Assembly: GCA_017618135.1 (NCBI GenBank)
Contig: JAFZUV010000007.1
Span: 246,360-310,359, forward strand
Direction of reading: 5' to 3'
Source: Clostridia bacterium
GTDB lineage: Bacteria > Bacillota > Clostridia > Oscillospirales > Acutalibacteraceae
Length of the DNA stretch: 64,000 nucleotides
Shown one piece after another: positions 31,374 to 39,583 of this stretch. A program made the translations under genes and the position numbers. The stretch's first letter is position 1; each line of letters starts with the position of its first letter. The notes beneath the pieces were generated by a model. That model ran no database searches. It worked only from the letters and a program-made list of their open reading frames with translations, and was not told the DNA's origin.

Positions 31374-34300
31374 AGAAGTTCCTTTCAATAATTTTGGCAA
31401 TATCAATATTTTTAGCTGTCGTTCCGCTTGGGACATTTACGGTAAGTGCGGAAAGTGAAAAAATATTTATATATTCAATAACGAACGGTGAAGCAACTAT
31501 ATCTGGTTTGTGGAATAAAGAAAAAGTCGCTGGTGTTATTGAAATACCTAATACAATTGGCGGTTGCGCTGTAACATCAATTGGTAAATATGCGTTTGCA
31601 TATTGCACCGGACTTGAAAGTATAACAATACCTGACGGTGTAACATCAATAGGTACAGATGCATTTCGTGGTTGTATAAAACTAACTAGTGTAACAATAC
31701 CTGACAGTGTAACATCTATAAATAATCATGCCTTTGATAATACAGCATGGTTTAATGACAAGCCTGACGGTTTGGTATATGCTGGAAAACTGGCGTACAG
31801 ATACAAAGGTGCATGCCCTACCAACATAGAAATCAAGTATGGAACACACGGTATTAATGAATTTGCTTTTTATAATTGCACAGGGCTTGCGAGCATTTCT
31901 ATACCTAATAGCGTAACCTCAATTGGTGCTGGTGCATTTTATGGTTGTACTGGACTTACGAGCATTATCATTCCCCAAAGTGTAACTGATGTACATGCTG
32001 GGGCATTTGAAGAATGCACAGGGCTTAAAAGCATTATTATACCTAATAGCGTAACCTTGATAGGCGATCGTGCATTTTGCGGCTGCTCTGGACTTGCAAG
32101 TATTACTATACCTGATAGTGTAACCACAATAGGCTATGATGCTTTTTCGAGTACCGCTTGGATTAAAAATAAACCCGACGGCTTAGTTTATGCGGGAAAA
32201 GTCGCATACTTGTATAAAGGTCCATGCCCTTCTAATGTAAAAATCAAAGAGGGAACGTTTAGCATTACTGGCTGCGCATTTTCATATTGCACAGGCCTTG
32301 TAAGTATAAAAATACCTGACAGTGTAATATCGATAGGCAATGGCGCATTTTCAGGTTGTTCTGGGCTTAAAAGTATTAATATACCAGATGGTGTAACATC
32401 AATAGGCAATGGTGCGTTTTACGGTTGTGCTGGACTTATAAGTATCAATATTCCAAACGGCCTTACCAAAATAGACGATGGCACATTTAAAAAGTGTACC
32501 GGAATAACAAATGTTATTATCCCAGATAGTGTGACTGAGATAGGCTGGGAGGCCTTTCGAGATTGCACAGGGATCGTAAGTATTAATATATCGGAGGGTG
32601 TAACATCTATAGGGCAATATGCATTTGATAATTGCACTGGGCTAAAAACTGCAGGGCCTATTGGTGGTGGATATGATTATGAGTTTGGATGGGAAGATAT
32701 TGTTCCAGCACATGCGTTTTCAGGTTGCTCTGGACTTGAAAGTATAACAATACCTGACAGTGTTACATCAATAGGCAATGGTGCATTTTCAGGTTGTTCT
32801 GGACTTGCAAGTATTACTATACCTAACAATGTAATATCAATGGGTGAATGGGTGTTTAGCGGTTGTATTGGACTTAAAACCGCCGGACCTATCGGCAGGG
32901 GATATGACTGTGAATTTGGATGGACGGATATTATTCCGGACTATGCATTTTGCGGTTGTGCGATTACAAGTGTTTTTATACCAGATGGTGTGACTACAAT
33001 AGGTTATGGCGCTTTTAAAGACTGCACTAACCTTACAAATATTATAATGCCCAATAGCGTAACATCAATAGGCGGTTCTGCGTTTTCCGGTTGCACCGGG
33101 CTTAAAACTGCAGGACCAATTGGTGAAGGATATGATTATGAATTTGGATGGGAAGATAGTATTCCAGCCTATGCATTTTGTGATTGCACCGAAATTATAA
33201 GTGTTATTATACCCAATAGTATAATTTCAATAGGTGAAAGTGCATTTCAGGGCTGTACCGGACTTGCATGTATTACTATACCAGATAGTGTAGTCTCAAT
33301 AGGTTGGCGTGCATTTAACGCATGTGCAGGACTTACAGGTATTGATATACCTAGTAGTGTAACAACAATAGGTGGTTATGCTTTCCTGGATTGTATTGGT
33401 CTTACAAAAATAACAATATCAAATAGTGTAACATTAATTGGTGTGGGTGCGTTTCAAGGTTGTGCGTTCAAAACGGCAGGACCAATTGGCGGCGGATACG
33501 ATTGTGAATTTGGGTGGACCGATGAGATTCCATCATTTGCTTTTGCATATTGCGATGGAATTACGAGTGTCACTATACCAAATGGTATTACTTCAATTGG
33601 TCAGGGTGCATTTGAATGTTGCACAGGGATTACAAGCGTTACTATACCTGATAGTGTGACCTCAACTCATGCTCCATTTCGGGGTTGCACCGGACTTAAA
33701 ACAGCAGGACCTATTGGCGGAGGCTATGATTATGAATTTGGTTGGACTGATAAAATTCCAGTACTCGCATTTCGTGGTTGTACTGAGCTTACAAGTATTG
33801 TTATACCTGATGGAATAACTACAATTGATATTTGGGCGTTTTCAGATTGCACTTCACTTATGGCAATTAAAATACCGAATTCGTTGATTACGGTCTGTGC
33901 AAATTCCTTTCAAAATACTGGATACTATAATGATGAAAGCAATTGGGAAGATGGCGTTTTGTACTTAGATAATTGTTTGATAGCAGCAAAAGACGATATA
34001 TCTAGTGAATATGCTATTAAACCGGGCACCAAAATAATTGCTTGTAATGCATTTAATGATTGTAGCAAACTTGAGAGCATAATAATACCTGATAGTGTAA
34101 CATCAATTTATAATGCATTTGGCAAATGTAACATAAAGAATATTGTATTCGCTTATGGAACAAAGGCGATAACTCCAAGTATAGTAATTCACGGAAAAAA
34201 GCTAGAAAGTGTTGAAATACCTGATAGTGTAACATCAATAGAAGATTCTGCGTTTAGCGACTGTAAGAGTCTTAAAAGTATAAACATACCCAATAGCGTA

Positions 34301-34984
34301 ACATCAATAGGCGACTTTGCATTTCAAAATTGTACAGAACTTAAAAGTATAACCATACCTAATAGTGTGATTTCAATAGGTTATAATGCTTTTTGGGGTT
34401 GTACTGAGCTTACATCAATTGAACTTCCAGACTCTGTATTAAGAATTGGTAGACTTGCGTTTAATTATACAAAATACTATGATGACGAAAGTAATTGGGA
34501 AAACGGCATGCTTTACATAGGGAACCATTTAATTGAGACTGATTATTATGTTGTTGGATCTAACTGCGAAATAAAGCCTGGCACAAAAACCATACAAAGT
34601 CGGGCATTTAATAAACCTATTAAAAGGCTTATATTACCTGGAAGCGTAAAATTTATTGATGAATGCGCATTTGAATATGAAGTTTCACATGTTTGTTATT
34701 CTGAAGATAAAGAACAAAAAGAAAGCATTTTAATTAACAATTATAATGATAGTCTTCTTAATGCTACATGGCACTATAATTATATACCTCATATTTTGGG
34801 AGATATTAGCGATGATAGTTTGGTAAATAACAAAGACTTAACACGATTGTTCCAATACCTTTCTGATTGGAATGTTGATGTTAATGAAGTGGCACTTGAT
34901 ATTAACGGTGACGGTAAGGTCAACAATAAAGATTTAACTTGTCTATTCCAATATTTAAGCGGCTGGGGTGTTGAAATATTTTAA
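31370..34984 (+). CDS. Secreted BspA-like leucine-rich-repeat protein with C-terminal dockerin
   Basis: 1204 residues. Signal peptide (about 1-27, cut after TVSA), then more than thirty LRR_5/BspA-type repeats of about 23 residues with the core SITIPDSVTSIGxxAFxGC. Two kinds of larger cassettes interrupt them: five copies of KTAGPIGxGYDxEFGW and two of KPDGLVYAGKxAYxYKGxCP. Residues about 1142-1204 are a type I dockerin: GDISDDSLVNNKDLTRLFQY and DINGDGKVNNKDLTCLFQY, both with the Ca-binding Asp/Asn pattern (the first copy slightly weaker). It should be exported and docked to a cohesin, possibly as a binding or adhesion module. No cohesin gene is in the window. Nearly identical repeats make this region prone to recombination and assembly error. 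Confidence 0.9.
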   Translation: MKKFLSIILAISIFLAVVPLGTFTVSAESEKIFIYSITNGEATISGLWNKEKVAGVIEIPNTIGGCAVTSIGKYAFAYCTGLESITIPDGVTSIGTDAFRGCIKLTSVTIPDSVTSINNHAFDNTAWFNDKPDGLVYAGKLAYRYKGACPTNIEIKYGTHGINEFAFYNCTGLASISIPNSVTSIGAGAFYGCTGLTSIIIPQSVTDVHAGAFEECTGLKSIIIPNSVTLIGDRAFCGCSGLASITIPDSVTTIGYDAFSSTAWIKNKPDGLVYAGKVAYLYKGPCPSNVKIKEGTFSITGCAFSYCTGLVSIKIPDSVISIGNGAFSGCSGLKSINIPDGVTSIGNGAFYGCAGLISINIPNGLTKIDDGTFKKCTGITNVIIPDSVTEIGWEAFRDCTGIVSINISEGVTSIGQYAFDNCTGLKTAGPIGGGYDYEFGWEDIVPAHAFSGCSGLESITIPDSVTSIGNGAFSGCSGLASITIPNNVISMGEWVFSGCIGLKTAGPIGRGYDCEFGWTDIIPDYAFCGCAITSVFIPDGVTTIGYGAFKDCTNLTNIIMPNSVTSIGGSAFSGCTGLKTAGPIGEGYDYEFGWEDSIPAYAFCDCTEIISVIIPNSIISIGESAFQGCTGLACITIPDSVVSIGWRAFNACAGLTGIDIPSSVTTIGGYAFLDCIGLTKITISNSVTLIGVGAFQGCAFKTAGPIGGGYDCEFGWTDEIPSFAFAYCDGITSVTIPNGITSIGQGAFECCTGITSVTIPDSVTSTHAPFRGCTGLKTAGPIGGGYDYEFGWTDKIPVLAFRGCTELTSIVIPDGITTIDIWAFSDCTSLMAIKIPNSLITVCANSFQNTGYYNDESNWEDGVLYLDNCLIAAKDDISSEYAIKPGTKIIACNAFNDCSKLESIIIPDSVTSIYNAFGKCNIKNIVFAYGTKAITPSIVIHGKKLESVEIPDSVTSIEDSAFSDCKSLKSINIPNSVTSIGDFAFQNCTELKSITIPNSVISIGYNAFWGCTELTSIELPDSVLRIGRLAFNYTKYYDDESNWENGMLYIGNHLIETDYYVVGSNCEIKPGTKTIQSRAFNKPIKRLILPGSVKFIDECAFEYEVSHVCYSEDKEQKESILINNYNDSLLNATWHYNYIPHILGDISDDSLVNNKDLTRLFQYLSDWNVDVNEVALDINGDGKVNNKDLTCLFQYLSGWGVEIF

Positions 34985-35043
34985 TTCAATATCGTAGAAG
35001 CAATTATCAATCACCAGATATAAATGATTTTAAGCATAAAATC

Positions 35044-35068
35044 ACCCCTCACCGTTTCGGTGAGGGGT
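35044..35068. terminator. Bidirectional terminator between the LRR and ppdK genes
   Basis: ACCCCTCACCG pairs with CGGTGAGGGGT around TTT, between two convergent stops. Confidence 0.85.
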
Positions 35069-35093
35069 AAAATGTTTTTATAAGTCTTTAAGA

Positions 35094-37733
35094 TTATTTC
35101 GACTTAATCGCAGCCTGAGCGGCCGAGAGTCTTGCTATCGGAACACGGAACGGTGAGCAAGATACATAATCAAGACCAATCTTATGACAGAACTCGATAG
35201 ACGAAGGATCGCCGCCGTGCTCACCGCAGATACCGCAGTGAAGTGTGTTGCGAACCGCCTTACCGTTCTTAACTGCAAGTTCCATAAGTTGACCAACGCC
35301 TGTTGTATCAAGACGGGCAAACGGATCAGACTCGAAAATCTTATTTGCATAGTATGCCGGTAAGAATTTGCCTGCATCGTCACGGCTGAAGCCAAAGGTC
35401 ATCTGGGTTAAGTCGTTAGTGCCGAAGCAGAAGAACTCAGCTTCCTTGGCAATATCAGCCGCAGTAAGAGCCGCACGCGGAATTTCAATCATTGTGCCAA
35501 CTTCATACTTAAGGTCACTGCCTGCTGCTTTGATAACTTCGTCAGCAGTCTTAACAACAACATCTTTAACGAACTTAAGCTCTTTAACTTCGCAAGCAAG
35601 CGGTATCATAATTTCGGGAACAATATTCCAGTCGTTATGACGAGCCTTAACTGCGATAGCCGCTTTAATAACAGCCTTAGTCTGCATCTTTGCAATTTCC
35701 GGATAGGTAACTGCAAGACGGCAACCACGGTGACCCATCATCGGGTTGAACTCGTGGAGATCATTGATAACCTGCTTGATATAAGCGACAGTCTTGCCCT
35801 GTGTCTTTGCAAGAGCTTCAATATCAGCCTCTTCGGTAGGAACAAACTCATGAAGCGGGGGATCGAGGAAACGGATAGTTACCGGGAAGCCGCCGAGAGC
35901 CTCGAAAAGACCCTCAAAGTCAGCCTGCTGCATAGGCTCGATTTTATCAAGAGCCTTCTCACGCTCTTCTACTGTTTCAGAGCAAATCATTTCACGGAAA
36001 GCACCAATTCTGTCAGGATCAAAGAACATATGCTCGGTACGGCAAAGACCTATACCCTGAGCGCCGAGCTCGGCGGCACGCTTAGCGTCTGCCGGAGTAT
36101 CGGCATTAGTGCGAACTTTAAGAGTTCTGAACTTATCTGCAAGCTGCATTATTCTGCCGAAGTAACCGCTGTTAGGATCAGCAGGAACGGTCGGGATAAC
36201 CATATCGTAAATGTTACCGGTTGAACCGTCAAGAGAAAGACCGTCGCCCTCTTTAAATACCTTACCGGCAAGAGTAAACTGTTTATTCTCTTCGTCCATC
36301 TTAATATCGCCGCAACCCGATACACAGCAGGTACCCATACCACGGGCAACAACAGCCGCATGAGAGGTCTGACCGCCACGAACGGTGAGAATACCCTGAG
36401 CGTATTTCATACCCTCAATGTCCTCAGGTGAGGTTTCAAGACGAACAAGGATAACCTTTTCGCCGGCCTTGCCTTTTTCTGCGGCTTCTTCTGCGGTAAA
36501 TACTATCTTACCGGCAGCGGCACCCGGAGAAGCGGCAATACCTTTACCTACAACATTGTTCTTATCTGCTTCTTTCAGAGCCTTAGGATCAAATGTTGGA
36601 TGGAGTAGCATATCAAGGCTCTTAGCATCAATCTGCATAACAGCCTCTTCTTCGCTGATCATACCCTCATCAATAAGGTCACAAGCGATCTTAATAGCGG
36701 CGGCAGCTGTACGCTTACCATTACGGGTTTGAAGCATAAAGAGCTTGCCGTGTTCGATTGTAAACTCCATATCCTGCATATCGCGATAGTGATTTTCAAG
36801 GGTTTTGCAAACCTGCTGGAACTCATCAAATGCCGCCGGGAACTTATCCTTCATTTCACTAATCGGCATTGGTGTACGAACGCCGGCAACAACATCTTCA
36901 CCCTGAGCGTTTGTAAGGAACTCGCCCATAAGACCTTTTTCGCCGGTAGCCGGGTTACGGGTAAAGGCAACGCCTGTACCGCAATCATCACCCATATTAC
37001 CGAATGCCATCATCTGTACATTAACGGCGGTACCCCAAGAATAGGGAATATCGTGGTCCATACGATAGATGTTAGCACGGGGGTTGTCCCAAGAACGGAA
37101 AACAGCCTTGATAGCTTCAAAGAGCTGTTCTTTAGGATCGGACGGGAAATCTTTTCCAAGCTGATTTTTATACTCGGCTTTAAACTGAGTAGCAAGCTCC
37201 TTTAAATCATCAGCGGTAAGCTCAACATCAAAGGTAACGCCTTTCTTTTCCTTCATCTCATCGATGAGCTTCTCAAAATACTTTTTGCCGACTTCCATAA
37301 CAACATCCGAGAACATCTGGATAAATCTACGATAGCAATCCCATGCCCAACGGGGGTTATTGGACTTCTCGGCGATAACATTAACAACTTCATCATTAAG
37401 ACCGAGATTTAAAATGGTATCCATCATACCGGGCATTGAAGCGCGGGCGCCGGAACGAACAGAAACGAGAAGCGGATTCTCAAGATCACCAAACTTTTTG
37501 CCGGTGATTTCTTCCATCTTTTCGATGTATTCCATAATCTGTGCCTGAATTTCAGGATTGATCTGACGACCGTCCTCATAATATTGAGTGCAGGCCTCGG
37601 TTGAGATGGTGAAACCCTGCGGAACGGGGAGACCAATGCTTGTCATCTCTGCAAGATTGGCACCCTTGCCGCCTAAGAGCTCACGCATTGTCGCATTACC
37701 TTCACTGAAAAGGTAAACATACTTGTGACTCAT
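35094..37733 (-). CDS. ppdK: Pyruvate, phosphate dikinase
   Basis: 879 residues, full length. Interconverts pyruvate + ATP + Pi and PEP + AMP + PPi; in fermenting Clostridia it often works in the glycolytic direction with PPi. Seen: N-terminal ATP-grasp part starting GKGANLAEMTSIGLPVPQGF (in part), the phosphohistidine loop GGQTSHAAVVARGMG (His about 455), and the PEP/pyruvate barrel with GLCRTEHMF, GHRGCRL, GTMIEIPRA, FGTNDLTQM and the active Cys in LHCGICGEHGG. AGGAGGT before the ATG. Monocistronic. Confidence 0.97.
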   Translation of the reverse strand: MSHKYVYLFSEGNATMRELLGGKGANLAEMTSIGLPVPQGFTISTEACTQYYEDGRQINPEIQAQIMEYIEKMEEITGKKFGDLENPLLVSVRSGARASMPGMMDTILNLGLNDEVVNVIAEKSNNPRWAWDCYRRFIQMFSDVVMEVGKKYFEKLIDEMKEKKGVTFDVELTADDLKELATQFKAEYKNQLGKDFPSDPKEQLFEAIKAVFRSWDNPRANIYRMDHDIPYSWGTAVNVQMMAFGNMGDDCGTGVAFTRNPATGEKGLMGEFLTNAQGEDVVAGVRTPMPISEMKDKFPAAFDEFQQVCKTLENHYRDMQDMEFTIEHGKLFMLQTRNGKRTAAAAIKIACDLIDEGMISEEEAVMQIDAKSLDMLLHPTFDPKALKEADKNNVVGKGIAASPGAAAGKIVFTAEEAAEKGKAGEKVILVRLETSPEDIEGMKYAQGILTVRGGQTSHAAVVARGMGTCCVSGCGDIKMDEENKQFTLAGKVFKEGDGLSLDGSTGNIYDMVIPTVPADPNSGYFGRIMQLADKFRTLKVRTNADTPADAKRAAELGAQGIGLCRTEHMFFDPDRIGAFREMICSETVEEREKALDKIEPMQQADFEGLFEALGGFPVTIRFLDPPLHEFVPTEEADIEALAKTQGKTVAYIKQVINDLHEFNPMMGHRGCRLAVTYPEIAKMQTKAVIKAAIAVKARHNDWNIVPEIMIPLACEVKELKFVKDVVVKTADEVIKAAGSDLKYEVGTMIEIPRAALTAADIAKEAEFFCFGTNDLTQMTFGFSRDDAGKFLPAYYANKIFESDPFARLDTTGVGQLMELAVKNGKAVRNTLHCGICGEHGGDPSSIEFCHKIGLDYVSCSPFRVPIARLSAAQAAIKSK

Positions 37734-37879
37734 CTTAAGTCAACCTCCTAATTTAATTTATGGTCATACCATATTTTACAATTTTAGTATGCAAAGGAAG
37801 AAATTCCCCACATAACCAGTTTATTATAACAGGTACATAATAAAAAATAAAGAGAAATTTTTAAAAAAATGGCAAAAAC

Positions 37880-37908
37880 ATAAAAAAGAGGCGGACTAAC
37901 CGTCCGCC
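37880..37908 (-). terminator. Terminator of the coaX-panT operon
   Basis: On the minus strand GGCGGAC pairs with GTCCGCC and runs into CTCTTTTTTA, just beyond the panT stop. Confidence 0.8.
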
Positions 37909-37915
37909 CTAAAAA

Positions 37916-38515
37916 CTAAAAACGATTTTTAAGTCCTTGATATGCCCCGCGAGATACCGGATATGCGACGATAAATCCGGCAATTATTTCAATAAGACCG
38001 TTAATGCCTACAAACAAAATAACAAATACAAACGGATTTGCCGCACCTAAAGCTTTGACAAAATATTGTATTGTTTCGCCTTTATAAAACAGCAAAACCA
38101 ATGTAGACATAAACAGCACTGTGTTAAGAAGCGGTGCAATCAGCGAGCATATAATAAACCTGATCTCTTTAGCAGCGTTGCCGCCCTTTTCCATCAAGGA
38201 TGCAAGCAATCCGGTTATGTATCCCGCCAAAATTCTTGTAGGTACGCACACCAAAAACGAATAAAACGCGCTTTCACTCAAAAGCAGTGCGCCGAACGGG
38301 CTGTAACCAAAGCATTGGAGAAAGCTTACAATACCGAAAACCCCTCCGAGTACGGCGCCTGCTAAAGGACCATAAAGTATTGCGCCAACGGCAATGGGAA
38401 CCATGGAAAAGGTGATTTCAAGCCCAAGTGTTTTTAGCGGTATAAATGATATTACGGCAACAACTGCCGAAAGTACCGCTAAAACGGTCAATTTTACAGT
38501 TTTACTTTTTTGCAT
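37916..38515 (-). CDS. panT: ECF transporter S component, probably for pantothenate
   Basis: 199 residues, six membrane helices, from ATG 38515 (GGAGGT 8 bases upstream). It is the substrate-binding subunit of an energy-coupling-factor importer. Seen: the N-terminal LTVLAVLSAVVAVIS, then FSMVPIAVGAILYGPLAGAV with the conserved P..i.g.l.GP..G..vG pattern of S components. Substrate is inferred from the preceding coaX gene in the same operon; the shared EcfAAT module is not in the window. A different vitamin cannot be excluded from sequence alone. Confidence 0.82.
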   Translation of the reverse strand: MQKSKTVKLTVLAVLSAVVAVISFIPLKTLGLEITFSMVPIAVGAILYGPLAGAVLGGVFGIVSFLQCFGYSPFGALLLSESAFYSFLVCVPTRILAGYITGLLASLMEKGGNAAKEIRFIICSLIAPLLNTVLFMSTLVLLFYKGETIQYFVKALGAANPFVFVILFVGINGLIEIIAGFIVAYPVSRGAYQGLKNRF

Positions 38516-38590
38516 AATAATACCTCCGATACTGTCCGAATTCCCGGTACAGTTCATAATATTTGCACTATCCCTCAGGACAGATAATGC

Positions 38591-39355
38591 CTATTTGTTA
38601 CGCTCGTATATTTCGCGTAAGCCCTCAAGCAGCAGGTTTTCATCGTATATTATATCGTGCCGACAATGGACAATTATCTCTTTTGAGAGACCGCCTGTTG
38701 CAATAATCGTAGGCAAAGCGCCCAACTCGGCGGATATTTGCTCTATAAGACCGTCAAGCATAGCGGCGGCGCCGTAAACCAATCCGGATTGCATACAGTC
38801 GACTGTATTGGTTCCTATAACGCATTTAGGAGCGCAGATGTTAACGCTTGGCAATGCGGCTGTATTCTCGGTAAGCGCCTTTAATGTCAGCCTGACTCCG
38901 GCTGCTATAACGCCCCCTCTATATGTGGCGTTTTCGTCAATAACGCTCAGAGTTGTGGCCGTACCCATATCAATTACAATACAGGGGAGAGTGTACTCGT
39001 TTATTGCTCCGACTGCGCCTGCTACCAAATCCGCTCCGAGTTGTGCCGGATTATCGATCTTAATATTCAAACCGGTTTTAACGCCCGGTCCAAGTTCGAG
39101 AGGAACAATATCACAAAGAAAAGAAATCGCTTGCCTGAGCGCGGTGCAAACGGTAGGTACTACCGAAGATATGATACAATCTTCAATGTCCTTATAACCG
39201 TAGCCGTGGAGATCAAGTATGTTTTTGAGGTCAATGGCATATTGATCGGCAGTAGTCTTATTATCTGTGGCAAATCGGGCTGTAAACAACAAAACCTGTT
39301 CGTCATATAAACCAAGTGTAATATTTGTGTTTCCAATATCCACCGCAAGCAGCAT
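38591..39355 (-). CDS. coaX: Type III pantothenate kinase
   Basis: 254 residues of the ASKHA fold. First step of CoA synthesis; unlike CoaA it is not inhibited by CoA and needs a monovalent cation. Seen: LLAVDIGNTNITLG (phosphate loop), SSVVPTVC, GADLVAGAVGA, VIDMGTATTLSV with the catalytic Asp, and the GGVIAAGVRLTLKAL block. ATG 39355 lies 9 bases after AAGGAGG and matches the family start; an ATG at 39361 is too close. Followed by panT, so uptake and activation of pantothenate are co-expressed. Confidence 0.95.
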   Translation of the reverse strand: MLLAVDIGNTNITLGLYDEQVLLFTARFATDNKTTADQYAIDLKNILDLHGYGYKDIEDCIISSVVPTVCTALRQAISFLCDIVPLELGPGVKTGLNIKIDNPAQLGADLVAGAVGAINEYTLPCIVIDMGTATTLSVIDENATYRGGVIAAGVRLTLKALTENTAALPSVNICAPKCVIGTNTVDCMQSGLVYGAAAMLDGLIEQISAELGALPTIIATGGLSKEIIVHCRHDIIYDENLLLEGLREIYERNK

Positions 39356-39461
39356 ACGCATTTCCCTCCTTACTTTTCTCGTGTTATTTTACCACCTCAT
39401 ATCGAAAATTGCAATAGAAAATCGGCGTTTTTGAGAATGCCTTACAAATGAGCCCAAACTA

Positions 39462-39490
39462 TTGACTTATTTTTTTGATTTTGCTATAAT
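39462..39490 (+). promoter_or_regulatory. Promoter of the surface-polysaccharide operon
   Basis: TTGACT at 39462-39467 and TATAAT at 39485-39490 with a 17-bp spacer. Confidence 0.85.
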
Positions 39491-39501
39491 AGCAAAAAGA
39501 G

Positions 39502-39570
39502 TAACCACGGCGGTTTGCATAGTATGTAAACCCTTCTTTCTTTTAGCGGACTCAAAGTATCTTGTGGTTA
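39502..39570 (+). promoter_or_regulatory. Folded 5' leader of the polysaccharide operon
   Basis: TAACCAC (39502-39508) pairs with GTGGTTA (39564-39570); inside, GGTTTGCAT (39512-39520) pairs with ATGTAAACC (39524-39532). The outer stem ends just before the ribosome site AAGGGG. It may influence translation; it matches no riboswitch I recognise. Confidence 0.5.
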
Positions 39571-39583
39571 ATAAGGGGATATA

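Noticed and set aside
31939-32637. Several minus-strand frames over the LRR gene
   Set aside because: They are shadows of a repetitive coding sequence and lack starts with ribosome sites.
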